From assembly GCA_021841985.1 (NCBI GenBank), contig JAKCCP010000296.1, positions 1 to 17,912 on the forward strand: a stretch of DNA of 17,912 nucleotides, read 5' to 3'. Each line of letters begins with the position of its first letter. Position 1 is the stretch's first letter. Made by a program: the position numbers and the translations under genes. Origin of the DNA: Pseudomonadota bacterium (lineage in GTDB: Bacteria; Pseudomonadota; Alphaproteobacteria; Acetobacterales; Acetobacteraceae). The notes below the pieces were generated by a model that did not search any database, had not been told where the DNA came from, and was given only the letters and a program-made list of their open reading frames with translations. Shown here in pieces: positions 1 to 6,906 of the stretch.

Positions 1-1708
1 TTCCACTACACCACGCTAATTCCACCGCCCCGGCGCGCTCGATTTCGCGGATCACCTCGCGCAGATGGCGTTCGAGATAATTGCCGGGATTGACCGAGAG
101 CGTGCTGTCATCGACCGGCGCGCCATCGCTGATCACCATCAGGATGCGCCGGTGCTCGGGCCGGACGACGAGGCGGCGATAGGCCCAGAGCAGCGCCTCG
201 CCGTCGATATTCTCCTTGAGCAGGCCTTCCCGCAGCATCAGGCCGAGATTCTTGCGCGCCCGCCGCCATGGCGCGTCGGCGGCCTTGTAGATGATGTGGC
301 GGAGATCGTTGAGCCGGCCGGGATCGCGCGGCTTGCCGTCCGCGATCCAGCGCTCGCGGCTTTGCCCGCCTTTCCAGGCGCGCGTCGTGAAGCCGAGGAT
401 CTCGACCTTGACCGCGCAACGCTCCAGCGTGCGGGCGAGGATATCGCCGCACATCGCGGCAACCGTGATCGGCCGGCCGCGCATCGAGCCGGAATTGTCG
501 ACCAAAAGCGTCACCACGGTGTCGCGGAACTCGGTCTCGCGCTCGCGCTTGTAGGAGAGCGATTGCAGCGGATTGACGACGACGCGGGCGAGGCGGCCGA
601 CATCGAGCATGCCCTCCTCGAGATCGAACTCCCACGCCCGCGTCTGCTGCGCGAGCAGGCGGCGTTGCAGGCGATTGGCGAGCTTGCTGACCACGCCTTG
701 CAGATGCTGGAGCTGCTGGTCGAGCTGCTGGCGCAGCCGCGACAATTCCTCGGCGTCACAGAGCGCCTCGGCGGCGATTTCCTCATCGAAGGCGCGGGTA
801 TAGGCGCGATAGCCCGGCTCATGGCGGCCCGATGGCGCGCTTGGCGGCGGGCGCATGCCGCCGGGGCGCTCATCGCCGTCGGCGGCGCCGTCTTTTTCAT
901 CGGCGTCGCCGGTTTCCTCCTCGCCCGCCTCGGCATCCGCCGTCTCGTCGCTCGCCCCGGCGAGCTGTTCGGCCTCGCTCTCGGCGTCGCCGGCGGCTTG
1001 CGGCGCGTTGTCCTCGGGGCCATCGGAGGCATCCGCGCCCTCGCCGCCGTCCTCGCTCTCGGTCGCTTCCGCCTCGGCCTCGGCGATAGCGAGGGTCGCG
1101 AGCAATTTGCGGGCGATGCCGGCAAAGGCGGTCTGATCGTCCTTCGCGCCGGCGAGATCGTCGAACCCGGCCTGCGCCTCGGCGCCCAGCGCCGCGCGCC
1201 ATTGCCCGAGCACCGCGCGCAGCGTCGCGGGCGCGGCATGGCCCGACATGCGTTCGCGCGCCAGCAGGGCGAGGGCGTTGGCCAGCGGCAATTGCTCGCG
1301 CCGGCTGAGGGCCTGGCCGTCGGCGGCGACGCTTTCGACCAGCCGCGCCTCGAGATTGGCGGCGACGCCAGCCATGTGGCGGGCGCCGATCACCTCGACC
1401 CGCGCCTGTTCCAGGGCGTCGAACACCTCGCGCGCCTCGCGGCTCGCCGGGCTGCGCGCGCTATGGAGGGCGGCGTCGTGATGGCGGAGCTTGACCGCGA
1501 GACTGTCGGCGGCGCCGCGCAGCTTGGCGATTTCCGCCGCCGGCAGGGCGCGCGTCGGCAGCGGCAGGCGCGCCTTTTTCCCGATCAGTCCGGCGGCGCC
1601 GGGCTGATAGGCGACATCGACGTCCGGCGCCGCGGCGATGGCGCGCAGGGCCCCCGCGGTCGCGCGCTTGAAGGCTTCGCCGCGGCTGTTATCGGATGAC
1701 GCGGTCAT
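1..1708 (-). CDS. cobT: Cobaltochelatase subunit CobT, C-terminus cut by window edge
   Basis: CobT is a subunit of the ATP-dependent CobNST cobaltochelatase, which inserts Co(II) into hydrogenobyrinic acid a,c-diamide in aerobic cobalamin synthesis; it pairs with the AAA+ subunit CobS. About 569 codons are visible. Residues 1-200 form the family N-terminal region. Residues ~205-285 are a strongly acidic, Glu/Asp/Ala-rich linker, usual for CobT. A C-terminal von Willebrand A domain carries the MIDAS motif VDNSGSM (D404, S406, S408), followed by [13 protein letters not shown] and [13 protein letters not shown]. The ATG lies 9 nt after the cobS stop, so the two are surely co-transcribed. The protein should end roughly 50 residues beyond the edge. 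The last visible residues (AWCSG after AVEL) do not fit the expected hydrophobic/GIGHDV-like continuation, and a rare TTA codon appears there; see the finding on the window edge. Confidence 0.93.
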   Translation of the reverse strand, partial: MTASSDNSRGEAFKRATAGALRAIAAAPDVDVAYQPGAAGLIGKKARLPLPTRALPAAEIAKLRGAADSLAVKLRHHDAALHSARSPASREAREVFDALEQARVEVIGARHMAGVAANLEARLVESVAADGQALSRREQLPLANALALLARERMSGHAAPATLRAVLGQWRAALGAEAQAGFDDLAGAKDDQTAFAGIARKLLATLAIAEAEAEATESEDGGEGADASDGPEDNAPQAAGDAESEAEQLAGASDETADAEAGEEETGDADEKDGAADGDERPGGMRPPPSAPSGRHEPGYRAYTRAFDEEIAAEALCDAEELSRLRQQLDQQLQHLQGVVSKLANRLQRRLLAQQTRAWEFDLEEGMLDVGRLARVVVNPLQSLSYKRERETEFRDTVVTLLVDNSGSMRGRPITVAAMCGDILARTLERCAVKVEILGFTTRAWKGGQSRERWIADGKPRDPGRLNDLRHIIYKAADAPWRRARKNLGLMLREGLLKENIDGEALLWAYRRLVVRPEHRRILMVISDGAPVDDSTLSVNPGNYLERHLREVIREIERAGAVELAWCSG

Positions 1709-1717
1709 CGCCGCGGC

Positions 1718-2737
1718 TCAAATCCCCCGCCGCGGCGCGACGCCGGTCGGCAGTTCGGCGTTGAAACAGCGCTGATAATACTCGGCGACCGTGCCGCGCT
1801 CGGCCTCATCGCATTTATTGAGGAAGGTGAGACGGAAGGCGAAACCGACATCGCCGAAAATCTCGGTATTCTCGGCCCAGGTCAGCACCGTGCGCGGCGA
1901 CATCACGGTCGAGATATCGCCGTTGATGAAGCCGGCGCGGGTGAGATCGGCGAGTGCCACCATGCTCTCGATCCGCGCTTTCGCCGCCCGGTCCTCGGGG
2001 TTGATGTCGAGCTTCGCCATCACGATCGCGGTTTCCTGGGCATGCGGCAGGTAATTGAGGGTCGCGACGATGTTCCAGCGATCCATCTGGCCCTGATTGA
2101 TCTGCTGGGTGCCGTGATAGAGCCCGGTGGTGTCGCCGAGGCCGACGGTGTTCGAGGTCGAAAACAGGCGAAAGGCGCGGTGCGGGCGGATCACCCGGCT
2201 CTGGTCGAGGAGGGTGAGCTTGCCCTCGACCTCGAGCACGCGCTGGATCACGAACATCACGTCCGGGCGGCCGGCGTCGTATTCGTCGAACACCAAAGCG
2301 CAGGGGTGCTGCAGCGCCCAGGGCAGGATGCCTTCGCGGAACTCGGTCACCTGCTTGCCGTCCTTGAGCACGATCGCATCCTTGCCGATGAGATCGATGC
2401 GGCTGATGTGGCTGTCGAGATTGATGCGGATGCACGGCCAATTGAGCCGTGCCGCGACCTGCTCGATATGGGTCGATTTGCCGGTGCCGTGGTAGCCTTG
2501 GATCATCACCCGGCGATTGAAGGCGAACCCGGCGAGGATGGCGAGCGTGGTCTCCCGGTCGAACCGATAGGTATCGTCGATATCCGGGACATGCTCGGTG
2601 CGGACCGAGAAGGCCGGCACCTCCATGTCGATATCGACCCCGAAGAGATCACCGGCGGCGACCCGTTGGTCGGGCATGTCGATCGCCGAGGTCGGCGTCG
2701 TGCTGCGGGCTTCGGCGAGAGCGGCAACCTTGTTCAT
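1718..2737 (-). CDS. cobS: Cobaltochelatase AAA+ ATPase subunit CobS
   Basis: CobS is the AAA+ ATPase of aerobic cobaltochelatase; it assembles with CobT into the chaperone-like complex that drives cobalt insertion by CobN in the cytoplasm. The 339-residue product matches the family length. Walker A is GYHGTGKST at residues 81-89 (K87), Walker B is [10 protein letters not shown] at 147-156 (D151, E152), and a sensor-1-like FSTSNT follows near 192-197. The chosen ATG has GAGG and AGGA purine runs just upstream. The frame stays open 19 codons further upstream, but that stretch lacks the family N-terminus. The gene sits 65 nt after a J-domain gene and 9 nt before cobT. No cobalamin riboswitch was recognised; the upstream gaps are too short to hold one. 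Confidence 0.95.
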   Translation of the reverse strand: MNKVAALAEARSTTPTSAIDMPDQRVAAGDLFGVDIDMEVPAFSVRTEHVPDIDDTYRFDRETTLAILAGFAFNRRVMIQGYHGTGKSTHIEQVAARLNWPCIRINLDSHISRIDLIGKDAIVLKDGKQVTEFREGILPWALQHPCALVFDEYDAGRPDVMFVIQRVLEVEGKLTLLDQSRVIRPHRAFRLFSTSNTVGLGDTTGLYHGTQQINQGQMDRWNIVATLNYLPHAQETAIVMAKLDINPEDRAAKARIESMVALADLTRAGFINGDISTVMSPRTVLTWAENTEIFGDVGFAFRLTFLNKCDEAERGTVAEYYQRCFNAELPTGVAPRRGI

Positions 2738-2802
2738 CGGCCTCGGGATCCTGTCGGTTTCATGAAAAATGACTCTGCCTTCGCGGGCGCGCAAGGCAAT
2801 CC

Positions 2803-3411
2803 CTATTCCGCCGCCGCGAGCGCGCCGGCGGCGAGGTGGCCGCGCAGCGTCGCATAGGCGTGGCTGATGCGCTTGAACTGCTCGGCGGCGGCGGGATCGC
2901 CGCCATTGGCGTCGGGGTGGTGGCGTTTGGCGAGCTGTTTGTAGCGCTGCTTCACATCCTTGAGGGTGGTCGGCCAGCCGAGATCGAAGAGGGCGAGCGG
3001 GCCACGCAGTTCCGCCGGTGCTGCCGCCTCACGCCCTTGCGCCTCGCGCAGGCGGGCGCCGAGCGCCCCGAGCGGATCGCGCAGAACCTCCTCGGCGCGG
3101 CGCTCATTCCCGCGCGCGCTCGCCGTCCCCCCTTGGGCGCCTTGGCCGAGCGGCCAGGTCGGGCGCTGCCAGGAGAGATCGGCGCGCAATTCCGCCTCGA
3201 TCTGCCCCGGCGACATGCCCTTGTAGTAATCCCAGGAGAGATTGTAGGCGCGCACGTGTTCGAGGCAGAACCACCAGTAATCGCGCAAGCTGCGGCGGGA
3301 TTTCGGGGCCCGGTATTCGCCCGCCGCCGGGCAGCCGGCGATGTCGCAACTCCGGCCCGGCGCGGCCGGGTCGGGCGCGTAGGCCCGGGCTCGGGAAACG
3401 CGTCTCGTCAT
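2803..3411 (-). CDS. J-domain (DnaJ-like) protein linked to cobST
   Basis: This is a 202-residue J-domain protein. The J domain is C-terminal (about residues 140-195) with the HPD motif at 165-167 (context [11 protein letters not shown]), the loop that stimulates Hsp70 ATPase. The N-terminal half is not a DnaJ G/F region. It holds C22-x4-C27 and C49-x2-H52 (CLEHVRAYN) next to an aromatic stretch YWWF, which looks like a small metal-binding knuckle. The family is commonly found beside cobS in Alphaproteobacteria, but its client is unknown to me. The gene is divergent from a BolA-family gene and is the first gene of a J-cobS-cobT run. Two adjacent ATG codons follow an AGGAG; the second gives more usable spacing and was chosen, and the first would add one residue. 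Confidence 0.85.
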   Translation of the reverse strand: MTRRVSRARAYAPDPAAPGRSCDIAGCPAAGEYRAPKSRRSLRDYWWFCLEHVRAYNLSWDYYKGMSPGQIEAELRADLSWQRPTWPLGQGAQGGTASARGNERRAEEVLRDPLGALGARLREAQGREAAAPAELRGPLALFDLGWPTTLKDVKQRYKQLAKRHHPDANGGDPAAAEQFKRISHAYATLRGHLAAGALAAAE

Positions 3412-3437
3412 CATCTCCTAATGTGCCATGCTGGCGG

Positions 3438-3463
3438 CGCTTGGCAACCACCGCTTGGCAACC
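3438..3463. repeat. Two perfect 12-bp direct repeats in the bolA/J-domain divergent region
   Basis: CGCTTGGCAACC occurs at 3438-3449 and again at 3452-3463, a 14-bp period, within the 69-bp gap between the two divergent start codons. A regulator site is possible but not shown. On the minus strand each copy contains TTGCCA, which could also serve as a -35 element for the J-domain/cob operon, although no convincing -10 follows. Confidence 0.5.
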
Positions 3464-3480
3464 GCGCCGGCAAGGCCGAT

Positions 3481-3774
3481 ATGGGGGCCATGCAAACCCG
3501 CGCCGACCGTATCGAAGCCCATCTCCGCGCCGCATTCGCGCCGGAGATTCTGGCCGTCAGCGATGACAGCGCCCGCCACGTCGGCCATGCCGGGGCACGG
3601 CCCGAGGGCGAGACGCATTACCATATCCTGATGGTCACGGGCGGGTTTCGCGGCCAATCCCGCATTGCCCGCTCCCGCGCCGTGCATGCGGCGCTGGCGG
3701 CGGAATTTTCAAACGGACTCCACGCCTTGGCGCTGACCTTGCGGACGCCGGAAGAGCACGCCAATCCGGGTTGA
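3481..3774 (+). CDS. BolA family protein
   Basis: This small cytoplasmic BolA-type protein has 97 residues, or 94 if the second ATG at 3490 is used. The family has a class II KH-like fold and works with monothiol glutaredoxins in iron-sulfur cluster trafficking and sometimes transcription control. Visible family features are the N-terminal RADRIEAHLRAAF helix, the AHxxHAGA-like turn (RHVGHAGARPEGETHYHI), the conserved RSRAVHAALAAEF helix and the HALALTLRTPEE end. The first ATG was preferred because AAGG lies 5 nt before it. The gene is divergent from the J-domain/cobS/cobT run, a common alphaproteobacterial arrangement. Its stop lies only 5 nt from the convergent stop of the next gene, leaving no room for a separate terminator. 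Confidence 0.9.
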   Translation: MGAMQTRADRIEAHLRAAFAPEILAVSDDSARHVGHAGARPEGETHYHILMVTGGFRGQSRIARSRAVHAALAAEFSNGLHALALTLRTPEEHANPG

Positions 3775-3779
3775 GCCGG

Positions 3780-4145
3780 CTACATGCCGCTCGCGCCGCC
3801 CATGCCGCCCGAACCCGCGCCGAGGAACGGGCTCGCATGCAGGCGGCTCGCGCCGCCGGTCGCGGTCCCCTTCATCGAGGCGCCGGCATAGCCGAGACTG
3901 CCGGCCCCGCCGCCAGCGACATTGCCACCGACATGCGAGCCATATTGCGCCGCATGGGAGCCGATCATCCCCGTCCCGCCGACGCCGGTATAGGCGGGGA
4001 GGCCGGTCATCGCGGTGAAGGGGGAGACGCCGCCCATACTGCCGCCATGGGCATAGCCGCTCATGCCCGGCGAGCCCGAGCGCGCGAAAGCCAGCGCGCT
4101 GCCCGCCACCAAGAGACCGATCGCGAGCGAGCCGATTTTGACCAT
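3780..4145 (-). CDS. Small exported Gly/Ser/Ala-rich protein, function unknown
   Basis: I do not recognise a family. The 121-residue product starts with a clear Sec signal peptide: a Lys, then a hydrophobic core (IGSLAIGLLVAGSALA), with likely cleavage near residues 19-21. The mature part is low in complexity, rich in Gly, Ser, Ala and Met, without cysteine, and ends in GSGGMGGASGM. The ATG at 4145 was chosen because AAGGAG lies 8 nt upstream; a GTG two codons earlier has too little spacing. It is the last of three consecutive small exported-protein genes on this strand, 61 nt after the previous one, so it may share their transcript. It does not carry the two-cysteine motif of its neighbours. 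Confidence 0.65.
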   Translation of the reverse strand: MVKIGSLAIGLLVAGSALAFARSGSPGMSGYAHGGSMGGVSPFTAMTGLPAYTGVGGTGMIGSHAAQYGSHVGGNVAGGGAGSLGYAGASMKGTATGGASRLHASPFLGAGSGGMGGASGM

Positions 4146-4206
4146 ATCCACTTCTCCTTGCGCCTCGCGTCGCGCATTGCCCGCCGCCCGTCAAGCAAAA
4201 ATCATG

Positions 4207-4530
4207 TTACCTCGCCGCCGGACTCGCGCCGCCGTCCGGCCGCGGGCAACCCTTCGGGGGATGAAGATCCTTGCTCCCAGCCCATTGCCCGGCGGGATAG
4301 CACGGCCAGTTCTTCTGGCCATAGGGGCTCACTTTCGTCGTGCTGCCGCCGGGCCCGCCATAGCCGGCCCAGCCCTGGTCGGTGGTATCGGTCGAGCCGA
4401 ACGGAAGATCGGTGTCGCCGTGCTGCCCCGGCGCGAGCCCGCCGCCGAACTGCGCCCGCGCCGGCCCCGCGATCCCCGCGATCACCGCGAGCGCCAGCGC
4501 CGGCAGGAACCAGGATCTGATTATTTGCAT
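4207..4530 (-). CDS. Small exported two-cysteine protein, paralog of the gene upstream
   Basis: The product is a 107-residue exported protein of no family I recognise. A hydrophobic signal peptide (residues ~6-26, ending GPARA) precedes a short mature chain. It shares with the upstream gene the pattern PFGSTDT, a glycine stretch, GGSTTKVSPYG, then WPCYPAGQWAGS and a final GC, with the two cysteines 18 residues apart. The ATG overlaps the end of the upstream gene by 10 nt in another frame (context GGATGCAAATAA), which suggests translational coupling and a tandem duplication. There is no strong Shine-Dalgarno sequence, as expected for a coupled gene. An in-frame upstream ATG would add 18 Arg/Pro-rich residues ahead of the signal peptide and is unlikely to be used. 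The C-terminal tail (RPDGGASPAAR) is longer than in the paralog. Confidence 0.75.
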   Translation of the reverse strand: MQIIRSWFLPALALAVIAGIAGPARAQFGGGLAPGQHGDTDLPFGSTDTTDQGWAGYGGPGGSTTKVSPYGQKNWPCYPAGQWAGSKDLHPPKGCPRPDGGASPAAR

Positions 4531-4952
4531 CCGGCCGGGGCGTGGAAATCGGCGCTGCCGGCCCATTGCCCGGCCGGGTAGCAAGGCCAGCTCTTCTTGC
4601 CGTAATCGCTGACCTGCATGGTGCTGCCGCCCATGCCGCCGAGGCCAGGCCCGCCCTGGACGGAAGTATCGGTCGAGCCCCAGGGGATTTGCGTATCGGC
4701 GAAGCCGGCGCCGGGCTGCAGGCTGCCGCCATGCATGCCGTTGACGTTGGCCGCGCTCATGGTGCCGCGCGAGCCGCCGCTCGCCGCCGCGCTGGCGCTG
4801 CCGGTGGCGCCGACCCCGGCGGCGGCACTCCCCGATGAGGCGGCCGCCGAGCCGCCATGATGCCCGCCATGCCCGCCGCCATGCGCCGCGAGCACGGGGC
4901 CGGCGCCGAGCGCCAGGATCGCGATCGAGGACACCAGCAATTTACGCATCAT
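4521..4952 (-). CDS. Small exported Gly/His-rich two-cysteine protein
   Basis: The 143-residue product has a signal peptide (MMRKLLVSSIAILALGAG, cleavage near VLA-A at 22-23). A Gly/His cluster (HGGGHGGHHGG) follows, which could bind metal. Next comes an Ala/Ser/Gly linker, and then a C-terminal block PWGSTDT, GGSTMQVSDYG, KSWPCYPAGQWAGS, ending GCK. The cysteines at 124 and 142 are 18 residues apart, as in the downstream paralog, and could form a disulfide in the periplasm or outside the cell. The start was set at the ATG with GGGAG 7 nt upstream; a GTG and another ATG flank it. Function is unknown, and this is the first gene of the three-gene exported cluster. Confidence 0.75.
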   Translation of the reverse strand: MMRKLLVSSIAILALGAGPVLAAHGGGHGGHHGGSAAASSGSAAAGVGATGSASAAASGGSRGTMSAANVNGMHGGSLQPGAGFADTQIPWGSTDTSVQGGPGLGGMGGSTMQVSDYGKKSWPCYPAGQWAGSADFHAPAGCK

Positions 4953-5115
4953 CACACATCTCCCTTGAGATCCGGCCTTCAGGACTGGGGATGGCGGGAG
5001 CCGGATGGGCTTCCCGCCCAGCCACGTAACGCTTGGTTACAACTTGGGAGCGGGGAGAAGATTCGCCACCCCCAATCCCCGCGAAAAAATCATTTTCCGG
5101 TGAGATTGGCACGAC

Positions 5116-6702
5116 TCACGGAATGATATATTGCTGCACCAGCAACAAAATACCGACCAGCAGGGTGAAAACGACACTGTGGAGGAAGGTGCGGGCCAAA
5201 ACCACGCCCTCCCGCCCCTTGAATTCGGTGGTCGAGACGCCGATCGCGATATTCTGCGGCGAGATCATCTTGCCCATGACGCCGCCCGAGGAATTGGTCG
5301 CGGCGATCAGCACCGGATCGAGATGAAGCTGGTTCGCCGCCACCACCTGGAGATTGCCGAACAAGGCGTTGCTCGCGGCGTCGGTGCCGGAAAGAAAAAC
5401 CCCGATCCAGCCGAGGAAGGGCGAGACCAGCGGGAAGAGGAGGCCGAGGGAGGCGACGCCGAGGCCGAGCGTGTAGGTCATGCCGGAATAATTCATCAGA
5501 TAGGCGAGGCCGACGATGAGGATCACGGTCAGCATCGCGATCCGGATCTGGCGCCAGGTAGCGCCGATCGCCTTGACGAAGCCGCCTGGCCCGATCCCCA
5601 TCAGCCCTGCCGCGATAATGGCCGAGACCAGGATGGCGGTGCCGGTGCCGAGCGGCTGGAAATCCCAGATCGCGGCATAGGGCGTTTTATAGAGGGTGAT
5701 GAACACCGCTTTGTGCAGACCCGGCCAGGCGATTTTCCAATCCCCGATCAGGAAGACCTTGAAGACGGTCCAGGCGATGACGACGGCCGAGACCAGAACC
5801 CAGGGCAGCCACGCCGACCACGGGCTCAGCGTCTCGTGGCGGGCGGAATCGCGGATGGCGCTCGCGATGGCGTAATCCGGATCATGCGCCGGGCGCCAGA
5901 TCTTGAGGAAGGCGACGGTGACGATGAGCGAGACCAGGGAGGAAAGCACGTCGGTCAGGGCGTAGTTGACGTAGTTCGAGACCACGAACTGGGTGAGCGC
6001 GAAACTGCCGCCGGCGACCAGGAGCATCGGCCAGGTCGCGGCGAGCGAGCGCCGCCCGCCATCGAGCGCGATCACATAGAATGGCAGGATGAAGGAAAAG
6101 ACCGGCAATTGCCGTCCGACCTCCTGCCCGAGCGCGAGGGTGGGCAGGTTGGTCACCGCGCCGAGCACGGTGATGGGAACGCCGAAGCCGCCGAAGGCGA
6201 CCGGGGTGGTGTTGAAAATCAGCGCATAGGTCAACGCCTCGAGCGGCCGGAAGCCGACCATGATGAGGAGCGAACTCGTGATCGCGACCGGCGTTCCTCC
6301 GCCGGCGATGCCTTCGAGCAGGGCGCCGAAACAGAACGCCACCACCACCAGGACGCTGCGGCGGTCATTGGGGAGATGGACGAGGATCCAGTCGCGAAAC
6401 GCATCGATGCGCCCGGCGGCGACCGAAATATGATAAAGCAAAAGCGCGTTGAAGACGATCCAGATGATCGGCAAGAGGGCGAAAGCGATGCCGCTGGTGA
6501 CGGCAGCGAAGGCGAGTCCGGCCGGAAATTGCCAGACGCCGATCGCGATCGCGAGGCCGACGATCAACCCGGCGAGCGAGGATTGCCAGGCCGGCCACCG
6601 CGCGAGGCCGAGCAAGGCGAGTACCACGACGATCGGGAGGGCGGCGATCACGAAGGAAAGCGGCAGATTTCCCGCCACCGGCGTCAAGGGCTGGCTGAAC
6701 AT
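5116..6702 (-). CDS. L-lactate permease (LctP family), paralog 1
   Basis: This inner-membrane lactate/glycolate:H+ symporter of the LctP family has 528 residues and a dozen or so hydrophobic segments along its length. Family signatures visible include the N-terminal PLSFVIAALPI segment, LLEGIAGGGTPVAI, NYSGMTYTLG, LGWIGVFLSGTDAASNALFGNLQ and the C-terminal NSSGGVMGKMISPQNIA. It is a tandem paralog of the next gene, with most residues identical and a colinear alignment. It differs at a conserved spot: residue 135 is Gly (GIAGGGTP) where the neighbour has Phe. The ATG at 6702 is the position equivalent to the paralog start and has GGGGGG 9 nt upstream; an ATG at 6711 and a TTG at 6723 are also in frame. 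It has its own promoter and lies after a terminator, so it is probably transcribed independently of paralog 2. Confidence 0.93.
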   Translation of the reverse strand: MFSQPLTPVAGNLPLSFVIAALPIVVVLALLGLARWPAWQSSLAGLIVGLAIAIGVWQFPAGLAFAAVTSGIAFALLPIIWIVFNALLLYHISVAAGRIDAFRDWILVHLPNDRRSVLVVVAFCFGALLEGIAGGGTPVAITSSLLIMVGFRPLEALTYALIFNTTPVAFGGFGVPITVLGAVTNLPTLALGQEVGRQLPVFSFILPFYVIALDGGRRSLAATWPMLLVAGGSFALTQFVVSNYVNYALTDVLSSLVSLIVTVAFLKIWRPAHDPDYAIASAIRDSARHETLSPWSAWLPWVLVSAVVIAWTVFKVFLIGDWKIAWPGLHKAVFITLYKTPYAAIWDFQPLGTGTAILVSAIIAAGLMGIGPGGFVKAIGATWRQIRIAMLTVILIVGLAYLMNYSGMTYTLGLGVASLGLLFPLVSPFLGWIGVFLSGTDAASNALFGNLQVVAANQLHLDPVLIAATNSSGGVMGKMISPQNIAIGVSTTEFKGREGVVLARTFLHSVVFTLLVGILLLVQQYIIP

Positions 6703-6734
6703 GACCGTCATCCCCCCAGGCAAGATTTTCTGAC

Positions 6735-6763
6735 TTTTTAGGGCGTCATCCTCGTCTTGTCAT
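6735..6763 (-). promoter_or_regulatory. Putative sigma-70-type promoter of lactate permease 1
   Basis: Reading the minus strand, ATGACA (-35, 6758-6763), a 17-nt spacer and TAAAAA (-10, 6735-6740) end 32 nt before the ATG. The same arrangement with the same spacing stands before paralog 2, and the leader that follows (AATCTTG, then C and GGGGGG) is also conserved between the two. Confidence 0.55.
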
Positions 6764-6843
6764 GGACATTGCGGCCCCGGAAATTTCGCCCCCGGCAATG
6801 ATCTTTCGTGGCGTTTCCGGCCTGGTCAGCCCCCTCTTCGGCC

Positions 6844-6892
6844 AAAAACGGCGGCGTCTCGCGGGACATACGTCATGCCCTGAGACGCCGCC
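6844..6892 (-). terminator. Rho-independent terminator after lactate permease 2
   Basis: On the minus strand, 14 nt after the stop of paralog 2, GGCGGCGTCTC pairs perfectly with GAGACGCCGCC (11 bp) and is followed by GTTTTTGG. The loop is long (21 nt) but the stem is strong. It separates the two permease genes into distinct transcription units. Confidence 0.7.
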
Positions 6893-6906
6893 ATGCCCGC
6901 CGCGTC

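Noticed and set aside
1..26. Possible partial tRNA on the minus strand (GTGTAGTGG resembles a D-arm)
   Set aside because: It lies inside the cobT reading frame, no acceptor or anticodon arm is visible, and the adapter resemblance is closer.
65..1699. A 544-codon open frame on the plus strand opposite cobT
   Set aside because: It is codon-for-codon antisense of cobT, a common effect of high GC content, and shows no domain or ribosome binding site of its own.
2738..2802. Cobalamin riboswitch ahead of cobS
   Set aside because: The 65-nt gap is too short for the element and no B12-box-like sequence was seen.
5005..5019. Hairpin TGGGC-TTCCC-GCCCA between lactate permease 1 and the exported-protein genes, and a nearby A/T stem around 5090-5100
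   Set aside because: Stems of five bases with mismatches and no adjacent T-run are expected by chance in this composition; not called as terminators.
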